Below, one piece after another: positions 43,018-51,392 of a DNA stretch of 64,000 nt. The notes below the pieces were generated by a model that saw only the letters and a program-made list of their open reading frames with translations, was not told the origin of the DNA and did no database searches. The stretch comes from Lysobacter enzymogenes (GTDB lineage Bacteria > Pseudomonadota > Gammaproteobacteria > Xanthomonadales > Xanthomonadaceae), in NCBI RefSeq assembly GCF_023617245.1, contig NZ_CP067396.1, positions 868,001 through 932,000 on the forward strand. Reading direction: 5' to 3'. A program made the translations under genes and the position numbers. Every line of letters begins with the position of its first letter. The stretch's first letter is position 1.

Positions 43018-43458
43018 ATGGACGCCGCCTTCCTCGCCGCCACCGGCACCCTGCGCTACAGCCCGCAACTCGGCCACGGCGGCCACACCCGCCGCGACGG
43101 CGGCAGCACGCTGTGGTGGCTGATCGTGGACTGCGATCCGGAGCTGGGGCGCTACCTGCGCCATCAGTTCCTGCTCGGCCATCGACGCACGCGCCAGTTG
43201 CAGAGTCCGCTGTGGGGCGCGCATATCTCGGCGATCCGCGGCGAGCGGCCGCCGTTGGAGGCGCTGTGGAAGCGCTGGGACGGGGCGACGGTGGCGTTCG
43301 AGTACGACCCGGCGGTGCGTGAGACCGACGGGTTCGTGTGGTGTCCGGTGCGCTGCGAGCGCCTGTTGGCGTTGCGCGAGGAACTGGGGTTGCCGCGCGA
43401 GCCGCAGCCGGCCTTGCATCTGACCATCGGCAATAGCCGGGTGGGCGGAGTGGAGTGA
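43018..43458 (+). CDS. 2H-phosphoesterase-like small protein
   Basis: This 146-aa protein has GAHISAIRGE (His69, Ser71) and ALHLTIGN (His134, Thr136), spaced 65 residues apart. Two H-hydrophobic-S/T-hydrophobic motifs are the mark of 2H phosphoesterases, which process cyclic phosphates in RNA or related substrates. The remaining sequence does not match a family I can name, so this assignment is from motifs only. It lies 7 bp after the CxxC gene. Repeat arrays follow. Confidence 0.55.
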   Translation: MDAAFLAATGTLRYSPQLGHGGHTRRDGGSTLWWLIVDCDPELGRYLRHQFLLGHRRTRQLQSPLWGAHISAIRGERPPLEALWKRWDGATVAFEYDPAVRETDGFVWCPVRCERLLALREELGLPREPQPALHLTIGNSRVGGVE

Positions 43459-43496
43459 GAGGTTGGGGCGGCGCGGGGCGCTGAGCGGAAAGCGTC

Positions 43497-43610
43497 GGGA
43501 CTGAAGTCCCTCCCACAAAAGCTTGGGAAGTCCTTCCCACACAAGCGGAAGTCCTTCCCACACAAGAGGGAAATCCCACCCACAAAGCGGGAAGTCCTTT
43601 CCTACAAAAG
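43497..43610. repeat. Degenerate tandem array of GAAGTCCnTCCCACA units
   Basis: Five diverged units of about 20-25 bp, each like GGGAAGTCCTTCCCACACAAG, follow one another. They look like decayed copies of one arm of repeat family A. No gene is seen in 43459-43816. Confidence 0.7.
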
Positions 43611-43780
43611 CTCGAGGTCGCTCCTGCGGACGCACTGAGGACGATCCCGTGCGATCCGGGGCGGGCGGGCCGGGTCGGGGAGAAAAGTGGCCCGCTGTTC
43701 ATGTTTCTGTGCCGGCCGGAGGCGCCCGCACTTCGCAAACCCTACATGAATAAAATCGGTTAAGTCCCGAAATGCCAAGG

Positions 43781-43809
43781 TTTTTTGCCCCGCAATCGCG
43801 TGCTACTCT
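43781..43809 (+). promoter_or_regulatory. Predicted promoter of mltB, leaderless
   Basis: A T-rich -35 region (43781-43786) and TACTCT (43804-43809) are 17 bp apart, and the mltB ATG at 43817 lies 7 nt after the -10 box. No Shine-Dalgarno is present. This supports the ATG at 43817 over an upstream one at 43772, which would precede the promoter. Confidence 0.4.
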
Positions 43810-43816
43810 CGCGCCG

Positions 43817-45073
43817 ATGACCCGACGCCATACCGCCCGTTGCGCCTTGTTCGGCGCGCTCACGATCGCGTTGGCCGCCTGCGCTACGCAGGCGCCGATC
43901 GCGCCCATCGCTTCGGCCCAGGCCGCCCCGCCGGCGACCCCGGCGTCCCGGCCCGCCGCTCCGGCCGCGCAGGCCCCGGCGCCGGTCAAAGCGGCCACGC
44001 CCGTGGTCGGCACGCCCGCGCTGCCCGAGCCGGTGGTGCAGATGCCGCTGGAGCAGGCCCGCGCCCAGTTCGTCGCCAACACCGCGATCCAGTACGGCCT
44101 GGAGCCGGCCTACATCGAATCGGTGCTGGCCAAGGCGCAGATCAAGGACGCCATCGTCGCGGCGATGGCGCGGCCGGCCGAAGGCAAGCCGTGGCGCGAT
44201 TACCGGCCGATCTTCATCACCCAGGCGCGCATCGACGGCGGCAAGGCCTTCCTCGCCGAGCATCGCGCGCAGCTCGAGCGCGTGCAGGCGCAGACCGGCG
44301 TGCCGGCGGAGATCATCGTCGCCATCGTCGGCGTCGAGACCAGCTTCGGCAAGAACACCGGCAAGTACAACGTGGTCGATGCGCTGTACACGCTCGCCTT
44401 CGCCTATCCGCGCAGCGGCGACCCGGCCAAGCTCGATCGCGAGAACCGCCGCGAGGCGTTCTTCCGCGGCGAACTCGGCCAGTTGTTCGCGCTGGGCAAG
44501 GAAGAGGGCATCGACATCACCACCCTCACCGGCAGCTACGCCGGCGCGATGGGCTGGGGCCAGTTCATGCCGTCGAGCTACCGCGAGTTCGCGGTAGACG
44601 GCGACAACGACGGCAAGCGCAACCTGTTCACCGACCTCGACGACGTGTTCGCCTCGGTCGCCAACTACTTCGTCAAGAAGGGCGGTTGGGTGCGCGGCGG
44701 CCCGGTGGTCGCGCGCGCCGGCCGCGATCCGAGCGCGCCGGACTTCGTGCCGGAGAACATGGATCCGGTGTACTCGCTGACGGACCTGGCCGCGCGCGGC
44801 TACCGTCCGCTGACCCCGGTGGCGCCGACCGAGACCGCGACGCTGCTGAATCTCGACGGGGTCAACGGTCCCGAATACTGGCTCGGTTTCCGCAACTTCT
44901 ACGCGATCACCCGCTACAACATCTCCAAGCATTACGGCATGGCGGTGTATCAGTTGGCGGAAGCGATCGCCGGACGGGAGAATCCCTTGGCCACCGCGAC
45001 CGCACCCGCTGTCCCCGCCGCGCCCGCCGCCGCGCCGGCGCCCGCCGCCAAACCCCAGGCGCCGCGCCCGTGA
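43817..45073 (+). CDS. mltB: Lytic murein transglycosylase B (MltB)
   Basis: The 418-aa lipoprotein (lipobox LAAC, Cys22) cleaves peptidoglycan glycan strands with formation of 1,6-anhydromuramic acid. The GH103/SLT_2 domain spans about 75-400. The catalytic Glu174 is in VGVETSFGKNTG; SYAGAMGWGQFMPSSY (about 238-253) and DGDNDGKRNLFTDLDDVFASVANYF are family signatures. An Ala/Pro linker follows the lipid anchor (about 25-75), and a short Ala/Pro tail ends the protein. The rlpA gene overlaps its stop by 4 bp as GTGA. Confidence 0.94.
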   Translation: MTRRHTARCALFGALTIALAACATQAPIAPIASAQAAPPATPASRPAAPAAQAPAPVKAATPVVGTPALPEPVVQMPLEQARAQFVANTAIQYGLEPAYIESVLAKAQIKDAIVAAMARPAEGKPWRDYRPIFITQARIDGGKAFLAEHRAQLERVQAQTGVPAEIIVAIVGVETSFGKNTGKYNVVDALYTLAFAYPRSGDPAKLDRENRREAFFRGELGQLFALGKEEGIDITTLTGSYAGAMGWGQFMPSSYREFAVDGDNDGKRNLFTDLDDVFASVANYFVKKGGWVRGGPVVARAGRDPSAPDFVPENMDPVYSLTDLAARGYRPLTPVAPTETATLLNLDGVNGPEYWLGFRNFYAITRYNISKHYGMAVYQLAEAIAGRENPLATATAPAVPAAPAAAPAPAAKPQAPRP

Positions 45074-46755
45074 GCGCGGCCGGCCCGAAGCGGCCGTCGA
45101 TCGATTGGATCGGACGGCTGGTCGTCGCCGCGCTGCCGCTGGCCCTCGCGGCTTGCGCCAGTTCCCCGAAGAAATCCAGCTCGCAGGCGCACGCGCTGCC
45201 CGACCGCGACCGCGTCCACAGCTCGGCCCTGGCCCACTCCGGCGGACGCAAGAAATCGCCGTACGCGGCGGCCCAGGAAGACCTCAGCAAGCGCGGCAAC
45301 TACAAGGCCGGCGGCCTGTACGCGCCGGGGGTCAAGGACACCACGCCGGACTACATCCCCGACGTCGATTCCATTCCCGAGCCCGAAGTGGTCGCCGAGG
45401 CGCGCTCGCAGTTCGGCAACCGCTCGCCGTACGTGGTGCTGGGCAAGTCCTACAAGGTGCTCGACTCGCACGACGACTACGTCGAGACCGGCACGGCGTC
45501 CTACTACGGCCAGAAATTCCACGGCCGCCGCACCTCCAACCTGGAGGTGTACGACATGTACGCCTTCACCGCCGCGCACAAATCGCTGCCGCTGCCGAGC
45601 TTCGCCCGGGTCACCAACCTGGACAACGGCAAGGCGGTGACGGTGCGGGTCAACGACCGCGGCCCGTTCCACGACGGCCGCGTGATCGACCTGAGCTACG
45701 CGGCCGCGGTCAAGCTGGGCATCACCCAGCGCGGCACCGGCCGGGTCGAGGTGCGCGCGCTGCATCCGGGCGAAGCGCCGCCGCCGATGTACGCCAGCGC
45801 CGCCAACAATCCGCCGCCGGCGCCCGCCGCCGCGCCGCCCAAGACCCCGAGCGAGAAAACGCCGAGCGCGATCGACCGGTTGGTCTCGGCGATGCCGATC
45901 GCCAGCGCCAACGCCGGCGAACTGCCGCCGGGCGTGCGCATCGCCACCGGCAAGCCGACGCCGATGAACGCGGCGTCCGCGCCGGTCTCGGCCGCGCCGG
46001 TCAAAACCACGGTCGCGACCGGCAAGCCGGCGCCGGTCGCGGCCGAGCCGGCCAAGACCACGGTGGCCACCGGCCAGCCGGCGCCGGCCAAGACCGTCGC
46101 CAGCGCGCAGCCGGCCGCCGCGGCCGGCAAATCCGGTCCGCACGACTACCGCTTCGACATGATGCAGAACGGCAAGTCGATGACTGCGGACGAATTCGAC
46201 GCCTGGATGAAATCGCGCCAGGTGCGCGTCGCCACCGGCCAGCCGGTCGCGCCGGCGCCGGCGAAGGCGCTGACCAAGGCCGAGAAGCGCGCGCTGGAGA
46301 AGCAGCAGCGCGAGCAGCAGAAACTGCTGGCCAAGCAGCAGAAGGAACAGCAGCGCGCCCTGGCCGAGGCCGAGAAGGCGGCGAAGAAGGCCGGCAAGGC
46401 CGCGCCGGCCACCGCCGTCGCAGCCGCCTCGCAGACCGCATTGCCGGCGCCGCCGGCCGCGCCGCCGCCGCCGAGCCCGGCCAAGGCCGCCGCGGTGGTC
46501 GCCGCCGCGACCCCGGCCGCGGGCGACGTGACCCTGCAGGTGGCCAGTTTCTCCGCCCGCAGCAACGCCGACCGCGCCCTGGGCATGCTGCGCGGCGCCG
46601 GCATTTCCGCGGCCCGGCTGCTCGACGGCAACTCCTCCAGCGGCCAGAAGATCTGGCGCCTGCGGGTCGGCCCGCTGCAGGCCGATGCCGCGCCGGAACT
46701 TGCGGCCCGCATCGTCGGTCTGGGCTTCGGCCAGCCGCAGCGCGTGCGCGACTGA
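45070..46755 (+). CDS. rlpA: RlpA family septal lytic transglycosylase with SPOR domain
   Basis: This 561-aa lipoprotein (lipobox LAAC, Cys29) has a double-psi beta-barrel RlpA domain (about 140-225) with TGTASYYGQKFHGRRTS and VRVNDRGPFHDGRVIDLSYAAA (key Asp and His in NDRGPFH), a long Ala/Pro/Lys linker including a KQQREQQK coiled coil (about 410-445), and a C-terminal SPOR domain (about 485-560) with LQVASFSARSNADRAL. SPOR binds denuded glycans at the division septum. RlpA in Pseudomonas is a lytic transglycosylase for daughter-cell separation. Start is GTG at 45070, overlapping mltB. It is longer than typical RlpA (about 340-400 aa). Confidence 0.92.
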   Translation: MSAAGPKRPSIDWIGRLVVAALPLALAACASSPKKSSSQAHALPDRDRVHSSALAHSGGRKKSPYAAAQEDLSKRGNYKAGGLYAPGVKDTTPDYIPDVDSIPEPEVVAEARSQFGNRSPYVVLGKSYKVLDSHDDYVETGTASYYGQKFHGRRTSNLEVYDMYAFTAAHKSLPLPSFARVTNLDNGKAVTVRVNDRGPFHDGRVIDLSYAAAVKLGITQRGTGRVEVRALHPGEAPPPMYASAANNPPPAPAAAPPKTPSEKTPSAIDRLVSAMPIASANAGELPPGVRIATGKPTPMNAASAPVSAAPVKTTVATGKPAPVAAEPAKTTVATGQPAPAKTVASAQPAAAAGKSGPHDYRFDMMQNGKSMTADEFDAWMKSRQVRVATGQPVAPAPAKALTKAEKRALEKQQREQQKLLAKQQKEQQRALAEAEKAAKKAGKAAPATAVAAASQTALPAPPAAPPPPSPAKAAAVVAAATPAAGDVTLQVASFSARSNADRALGMLRGAGISAARLLDGNSSSGQKIWRLRVGPLQADAAPELAARIVGLGFGQPQRVRD

Positions 46756-46998
46756 GCGCCGCGCAGGCGGGCAGGGCGGCCGGGAACGGCGGCGTCCGGC
46801 CTACGACCGACTGAACCCGCCCTGCCGGCCGAACCGGCCGGCGGCTGCAAGCGCCGCGCATCTCAGGCACGATGCACGGCTCGCGGACCGCGGCAGGAAG
46901 GCACGGTCCGGCCACTTTCGACGGTGGCCGCCAGGACGGCGGCGCCGACCTCCAAGCCTTGCGGCCGGCACGGTACCGGTCCCGGAGACAGTTCAACG

Positions 46999-48261
46999 AT
47001 GAGTTCCCGCTTTAAGAGAATGGCCCCGCGCGCGGCCGCCTTCGCCGCGCTGACCTCGGCCTTCCTCGCCACCGCCGTCGCCGGCCTGGCCTCGGCCCAG
47101 GCGCCCGCGGCCAAGCCCGCCGCCGCTGCCGCCACCCCGGCCGCCGCGCAGCCGCCGGCCAGCGATTCGCTGCCGGTCCCGCCGCCGCCGCAGATCGCCG
47201 GCACCGCGTGGGTGCTGATGGACGCCGCCAGCGGCAACATCCTGGCCAGCCATGAGCCCGACATGCGGGTCGAGCCGGCCAGCATCACCAAGGTCATGAC
47301 CAGCTACGTGATCGCCGCCGAGATGGCCGGCGGCAAGGTCAAGGACACCGACCAGGTGATGATGACCGAGAACGCCTGGCGCAAGGGCGGCGCGGCCACC
47401 GACGGCAGCTACTCCGGCTTCGAGGTCAACAAGACCGCGCCGCTGGTGGAGATGGAAAAGGGCATGGTGGTGCAGTCCGGCAACGACGCCGCGATCGCCC
47501 TGGCCGAGCACGTCGCCGGCAGCGAGGACGCCTTCGCCGCGCTGATGAACCAGTACGCCGCGCGGATCGGCCTGAAGAACAGCCACTTCATGAACCCGCA
47601 CGGGCTGTCGCAGGAGAACCACTACTCCACCGCGCACGACCTGGCCCTGCTCGGGCGCGCGCTGATCCACGACTTCCCGACCGCGTACTCGTACAACAAG
47701 ATCAAGGAACTGAAGGTCGGGCCGATCACCCAGCCCAACCGCAACCTGCTGCTGTGGCGCGATTCCTCGGTCGACGGCATCAAGACCGGCCACCACTCCA
47801 AGGCCGGCTATTGCCTGATGGCCTCGGCCCAGCGCGGCGACCAGCGCCTGATCTCGGTGGTCATGGGCTCCAGCTCCGAAGCCCAGCGCGCCAGCGACAG
47901 CCAGGCCCTGCTCAACTGGGGCTTCCGCTTCTTCGAGACCCACAAGCTCTACGACGCCGGCAAGGCCATCGCCAAGCAGAAGGTGTGGAAGGGGCAGAGC
48001 GCCGAAGTGCAGCTCGGCGTCGCCGAACCGCTGCTGGTGACCGTGCAGCGCGGCAAGTACCCGCAGCTCAAGCCGAGCATGGACGTGCCCAAGACCCTGG
48101 TCGCGCCGATCAAGAAGGGCCAGGCCATCGGCATGGTCAAGGTCATGCTCGACGGCAAGGTGGTCGCGCAGCGCCCGCTGGTGGCGTTGGCCGCGGTCGA
48201 GGAAGGCGGCTTCTTCAAGCGGCTGTGGGACGAGTTCTGGATGTGGTGGGAGTCGGACTGA
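46999..48261 (+). CDS. dacC: D-alanyl-D-alanine carboxypeptidase (PBP5/6, DacA/DacC type)
   Basis: This 420-aa low-molecular-weight PBP removes the terminal D-Ala of pentapeptides and so limits cross-linking. It has a signal peptide (about 1-33), an Ala/Pro segment, and the S11 domain with Ser95-I-T-Lys98, SGN (160-162) and KTG (262-264). The C-terminal beta domain (about 320-400) and an amphipathic tail FFKRLWDEFWMWWESD anchor it to the membrane surface. The gene is in the mltB-rlpA wall cluster; a strong terminator follows its stop. Gene symbol is by neighbourhood and family; dacA is equally possible. Confidence 0.93.
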   Translation: MSSRFKRMAPRAAAFAALTSAFLATAVAGLASAQAPAAKPAAAAATPAAAQPPASDSLPVPPPPQIAGTAWVLMDAASGNILASHEPDMRVEPASITKVMTSYVIAAEMAGGKVKDTDQVMMTENAWRKGGAATDGSYSGFEVNKTAPLVEMEKGMVVQSGNDAAIALAEHVAGSEDAFAALMNQYAARIGLKNSHFMNPHGLSQENHYSTAHDLALLGRALIHDFPTAYSYNKIKELKVGPITQPNRNLLLWRDSSVDGIKTGHHSKAGYCLMASAQRGDQRLISVVMGSSSEAQRASDSQALLNWGFRFFETHKLYDAGKAIAKQKVWKGQSAEVQLGVAEPLLVTVQRGKYPQLKPSMDVPKTLVAPIKKGQAIGMVKVMLDGKVVAQRPLVALAAVEEGGFFKRLWDEFWMWWESD

Positions 48262-48281
48262 GCTTCGTTCCCCCCGCGATG

Positions 48282-48310
48282 AAAAAGGCCGGCATTCGCC
48301 GGCCTTTTTT
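48282..48310 (+). terminator. Rho-independent terminator after dacC
   Basis: AAAAAGGCCGGC, a short ATTC loop and GCCGGCCTTTTTT form a strong hairpin with a T-tract, 20 bp after the dacC stop. Confidence 0.85.
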
Positions 48311-48316
48311 GTTGTT

Positions 48317-48513
48317 GTGGGAGGGCCTTCAGGCCTGAAGCTCTTGTTTCAGATCGCCGCGACCTGAGCGAAAAGCATCGGGCCTGAAGGCCCTCCCACA
48401 AGAGCAAAAGCATCGGGCCTGAAGGCCCTGCCACAAGAGCGAAGAGCGTCGGGCCTGAAGGCCCTGCCACAAGAGCGAAGAGCGTCGGGCCTGAAGGCCC
48501 TGCCACAAATCGC
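48317..48513. repeat. Family A element expanded into a four-unit tandem array
   Basis: One full family A inverted repeat (48317-48400) is followed by extra tandem copies of its right arm: units at 48371-48405, 48406-48440, 48441-48476 and 48477-48513, 35-37 bp each. Units share AGCATCGGGCCTGAAGGCCC or AGCGTCGGGCCTGAAGGCCC with a CTCCCACA-to-CTGCCACA change after the first. The array ends 7 bp from the stop of the next gene. There are no spacers, so it is not a CRISPR. Confidence 0.85.
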
Positions 48514-48519
48514 ATGCCT

Positions 48520-49428
48520 TCAGCGCTTGGCCGCCGGCAGCTTGCCGAGCATCGCGCCGCGGAACTTCGTGGCCAGCGCATGGAACCCGGCCTCGGTCGG
48601 GTGCATCTCGTCGAACCACTGCCCCGGCTGGGTCAGCGTGCCGCGCAAATCGACGTAGTCGAACACCGCGGCGAAACGCGCATCGGCCTTGAGCGCGCGC
48701 AGCACGTGCTGCTCGAAGCCGTCGATCAGCAGGCGCGCGAACGCCGGCCGCTCGGCCTCGGCGATGCCCTGGATGTACGGCCCGATCCACGGCCCCACGC
48801 TCTTCTTGAGCAGCGCCGCCACGCCGAGGTTGCCCGGCGTCAGCGCGCCGGCGCGGCCGATCAGCAGCGGGTAATCGTAGGTGTGCGCGAGCACCGGCAC
48901 GCCCGGCCGCGCCGCGATCGCCGCCTGCAGGAACGACGCGTAGGCCTTGCGCACGGTCTCGTACTTGCCGCTGTCGAGCACGCGCTGGAACGCCGCCTGC
49001 GCGCTCAGGCCGCTGCGGCTGCCGAGGGTGCGCTTGAGGAAGCCCTCGACGAAGTCGTTGCCGCCGGCGCTGAGCAGGATCAGGTCGAATTCGAAATTCG
49101 CATACCAGCCGATCAGGTCGTCGATGTTGTCGCGCACGAACATCGAGCGCTTGGGATCGTCGGGATTGCGCGAGGCGTGGTCGCCGCTGCGTTCGGCGCG
49201 GAAGAACAGCCCGCCGCGGCCGAGCAGCGGCACCCCGCGTTCCTCGTCCTGCGGCGCGGGCGAGACGATCCAGTCGAGCAGGTTCATCGCCAGCGGGGTG
49301 GAAAACCACGAATCGCCCTCGCAGAACACCACCGGCGTATGCGCCAGCGCGCCGCGGCGCTTGAGCTGCTGGTACAGCGCGCGGAACTGGCCGCGCAGCG
49401 GCAGGGCGACGGACTGGCTGGCGGGCAT
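48520..49428 (-). CDS. SGNH/GDSL-type hydrolase
   Basis: The 302-aa protein has SGNH blocks: GDSWFST with nucleophile Ser40, a GGND block at 122-125 (oxyanion Asn124), and DEMHPTEAG with Asp273 and His276. Such enzymes are esterases, lipases or carbohydrate deacetylases. No signal peptide is visible, so it is probably cytoplasmic. Its stop abuts a tandem repeat array; its start is 166 bp from the convergent-side FCP1-like gene end. Substrate unknown. Confidence 0.85.
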   Translation of the reverse strand: MPASQSVALPLRGQFRALYQQLKRRGALAHTPVVFCEGDSWFSTPLAMNLLDWIVSPAPQDEERGVPLLGRGGLFFRAERSGDHASRNPDDPKRSMFVRDNIDDLIGWYANFEFDLILLSAGGNDFVEGFLKRTLGSRSGLSAQAAFQRVLDSGKYETVRKAYASFLQAAIAARPGVPVLAHTYDYPLLIGRAGALTPGNLGVAALLKKSVGPWIGPYIQGIAEAERPAFARLLIDGFEQHVLRALKADARFAAVFDYVDLRGTLTQPGQWFDEMHPTEAGFHALATKFRGAMLGKLPAAKR

Positions 49429-49565
49429 GGCCGGGCTCCGGGAGCGATTTGAGTGCCAATTTACCGCGCGTTGTGCGCAAGAATTGAGACTGTCCGGTTG
49501 CCGAGGCCGCCCCTCGCCGGCGCGGCGTGGGCCGCGGCCGCGCCATCGTGGATACGGCGTCGCCG

Positions 49566-49600
49566 CGGTTTCGCGGTCGCGGCTCGCGCCGCTGCTACAG
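49566..49600. repeat. Repeat family B copy
   Basis: CGGTTTCGCGGTCGCGGCTCGCGCCGCTGCTACAG, the right half of family B, which overlaps the stop codon of the adjacent minus-strand FCP1-like gene. Confidence 0.7.
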
Positions 49601-50188
49601 CGGCCGCGGGCCCGCGGCGGCGACCCGCTCGCGCCAGCGCCGCTTCTCGATCCCGCGCACGTTCGCCTCGGCCGCCAGCGCGTCCAGGTACGGCATCAGC
49701 CGCAGCAGTTCGTCGTCGTGCGCGTCTTCGCCGCGGTATTCGCTCACGCACACCAGGTTGCCGTAGTTCTGCGCGTGCTTGCTCGGCGTGTCGTCGATGG
49801 CGATCAGCCGTTCCAGCCGATAGCCGTGGGTCTTGAGCTTTTGCAGGCGCTTGCGGTAGAGGTGCTCGCCGGTGTTCCAGTCGCGGCTCAGCGAACAGCG
49901 CTCGCTGGCCCACAGGAAGCGCAGCGACTGCGGCGGGAACAGTTCGGCGCAGACCGCTTCGGCGTAGAGCCGGCCGGAGGAGGTCCACACGCCGATGTCG
50001 TAGCGCGCCAGCACGTGGTCGAGGAAGGCCTGCAGGTGCGGGCGGCGGTAGACGTGGTAGTCGAGGGCGCGGAAGTCGGCCGCGCGGTCGAGCTCGACGT
50101 CGCTGGCGTGGATCAGGGTCTCGTCCAGGTCCAGCATCAGCGCCAGGCGGTCGCCGCTGGGCGGCGTGGGACGGTCGCGCGCGATCAC
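49595..50188 (-). CDS. FCP1/SCP-like phosphatase (NLI-interacting-factor HAD family)
   Basis: This 197-aa HAD enzyme starts with LMLDLDETLIHAS (the DxDxT motif at about 18-22), then VYRRPHLQAFLDHV, WTSSGRLYAEAVCAEL (motif II Thr/Ser), and IAIDDTPSKHAQNYGN (motif III Asp-Asp, about 128-143) with EYRGEDAHDDELLRLMPYL. This order matches the NIF/FCP1 domain of eukaryotic small CTD phosphatases. The substrate in bacteria is unknown. Start is GTG at 50188, overlapping the upstream stop (GTGA), so it is translated together with the 50185-50883 gene. Confidence 0.8.
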   Translation of the reverse strand: MIARDRPTPPSGDRLALMLDLDETLIHASDVELDRAADFRALDYHVYRRPHLQAFLDHVLARYDIGVWTSSGRLYAEAVCAELFPPQSLRFLWASERCSLSRDWNTGEHLYRKRLQKLKTHGYRLERLIAIDDTPSKHAQNYGNLVCVSEYRGEDAHDDELLRLMPYLDALAAEANVRGIEKRRWRERVAAAGPRPL

Positions 50189-50883
50189 GGCGCGGGCGCC
50201 GGCGCGGCGGCCGGCGCCAGCGCACGCGCCTGGCGCCACAGCCCGTCCAGCAGCGGCCAGGCGTTGCGGTCGCAGGCGCGGTCGCGGGCGTAGTAGCGGC
50301 CGTCGATGCAGGCTTCGAAGAAGGCCTGGCGCAGGCGGTGGCGGTCGGCGCAGAACACCGAGCTGCGCTGCGGCGCGGACCACAGCTCCGGCGCGCTCAA
50401 CGCGTCGCGCAGCGGCGCCAGCGCGGCCAGCGGCAGTTCGCGTTCGGTCGTGGCCGCGCCGGGGGCGAGCGCGCGCAGGCGCGCGCGTTCGCCGTCCAGG
50501 CGCAGGTCGAGCCGCCAGGTCTTGCGGTCCGGGCCGCCGATCAGCACGGCGTAGCGCTGCCGGATCGGCGCGTCGTCGCTCTGCGCCGGCGCCGGCGGGC
50601 GGGCGAAGTCGGGCGGCAGGCGCTCGGCTTCGACCTCGTCGGCGCCGCAGCTGGCGGCCAGGGGCGGTTCGCCGGCGGGGGCGAACTGGGCGGACTTGCG
50701 CAGCAGTTCGCGGATGTCCGGGCCGGTCGCTTCCATCGGCTGCGGCGGCAGCGCGATCCAGCCCTCGTGCTCGGGCTTGCGCAGGGCCGGCACCGCCACC
50801 GCCAGCACCGCCGCGAACAGCAGCAGGGCGAGCAGGCCGGGGGCCTTGAGGCGGATCGAATGCTGGCGGTCGCGCGGACCCAT
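50185..50883 (-). CDS. Membrane-anchored hypothetical protein, partner of the FCP1-like gene
   Basis: The 232-aa protein has one transmembrane helix (about 16-34) and a mostly hydrophilic periplasmic part with Cys residues (ASCGADE, VFCADRHRLR, EACIDGR, ACDRNAW) likely to pair. No family is recognised. Start at 50883 gives MGPRDRQHSIRL before the helix; the frame is open 24 codons more. Its stop overlaps the FCP1-like start by 4 bp, indicating a two-gene operon. Confidence 0.7.
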   Translation of the reverse strand: MGPRDRQHSIRLKAPGLLALLLFAAVLAVAVPALRKPEHEGWIALPPQPMEATGPDIRELLRKSAQFAPAGEPPLAASCGADEVEAERLPPDFARPPAPAQSDDAPIRQRYAVLIGGPDRKTWRLDLRLDGERARLRALAPGAATTERELPLAALAPLRDALSAPELWSAPQRSSVFCADRHRLRQAFFEACIDGRYYARDRACDRNAWPLLDGLWRQARALAPAAAPAPAP

Positions 50884-51077
50884 CGTGGCCTGACTGCGGA
50901 ACGGGAGCCCCACGTTAACGTTTGTCGCGCCGTTTCGGCAGGGCATGGGCGCCACCGTCGGCGCGGCCGCGGCCGTGCCGAATCTGGCGGCTGCGGCCGG
51001 GGCTGCCGCCGCCGCGCGCCCGGCGCCGCGCCGCGCCCGCGTTCCACCAGCGCGATGCCGCCGTCCCGCCGCCGCGC

Positions 51078-51107
51078 TTGGGTTGCCCTGCGCGCGGACC
51101 CATAATG
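51078..51107 (+). promoter_or_regulatory. Predicted promoter of ybeD-lipB, leaderless
   Basis: TTGGGT (51078-51083) and CATAAT (51102-51107) are 18 bp apart, and the ybeD ATG at 51114 lies 6 nt downstream. No Shine-Dalgarno is visible. An alternative ATG at 51105 falls inside the -10 box and is unlikely. Confidence 0.45.
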
Positions 51108-51113
51108 GCGGGC

Positions 51114-51392
51114 ATGGACATTCATTCCGACAACCCCGATCACGGCTTCCAGTTCCCCGGCACCTTCGAGCTCAGCGCGATGGGCGCCGCCGAGGCCGGC
51201 CTGGAGCGCGAGCTGCCGCGGCGCCTGCTCGAGGCCGGGATCGACGTGGAAACCGAAACCATCCAGTGGAAGCACTCCTCGACCGGCAAGTACGTGTCGA
51301 TCCGGATCAGCTTCCGCGCCGCCGACCGCGCCCAGTACGACCTGGCCCACCAGGTGCTGCGCGACCATCCGGAAGTGAAGTGGACGCTGTAG
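51114..51392 (+). CDS. ybeD: DUF493 family protein YbeD
   Basis: This 92-aa protein has the YbeD pattern: HGFQFPGTFELSAMG (about 10-24), ELPRRLLEAGIDVETETIQWKHSSTGKYVSIRI (about 36-68), and a C-terminal DHPEVKWTL. In E. coli YbeD is encoded near lipB; the family is a small ACT-like domain whose role in lipoate metabolism or regulation is not proved. It precedes lipB and overlaps its GTG start by 13 bp. Confidence 0.9.
   Translation: MDIHSDNPDHGFQFPGTFELSAMGAAEAGLERELPRRLLEAGIDVETETIQWKHSSTGKYVSIRISFRAADRAQYDLAHQVLRDHPEVKWTL

Noticed and set aside
48371..48513. CRISPR array
   Set aside because: Units are contiguous (35-37 bp) without spacers, and they match the family A repeat found in other intergenic places; no cas gene is present.
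51105..51113. ybeD start at the upstream ATG (51105)
   Set aside because: It lies within the likely -10 element CATAAT; the next in-frame ATG (51114) matches family N-termini (MDIHSDNPDHGF).
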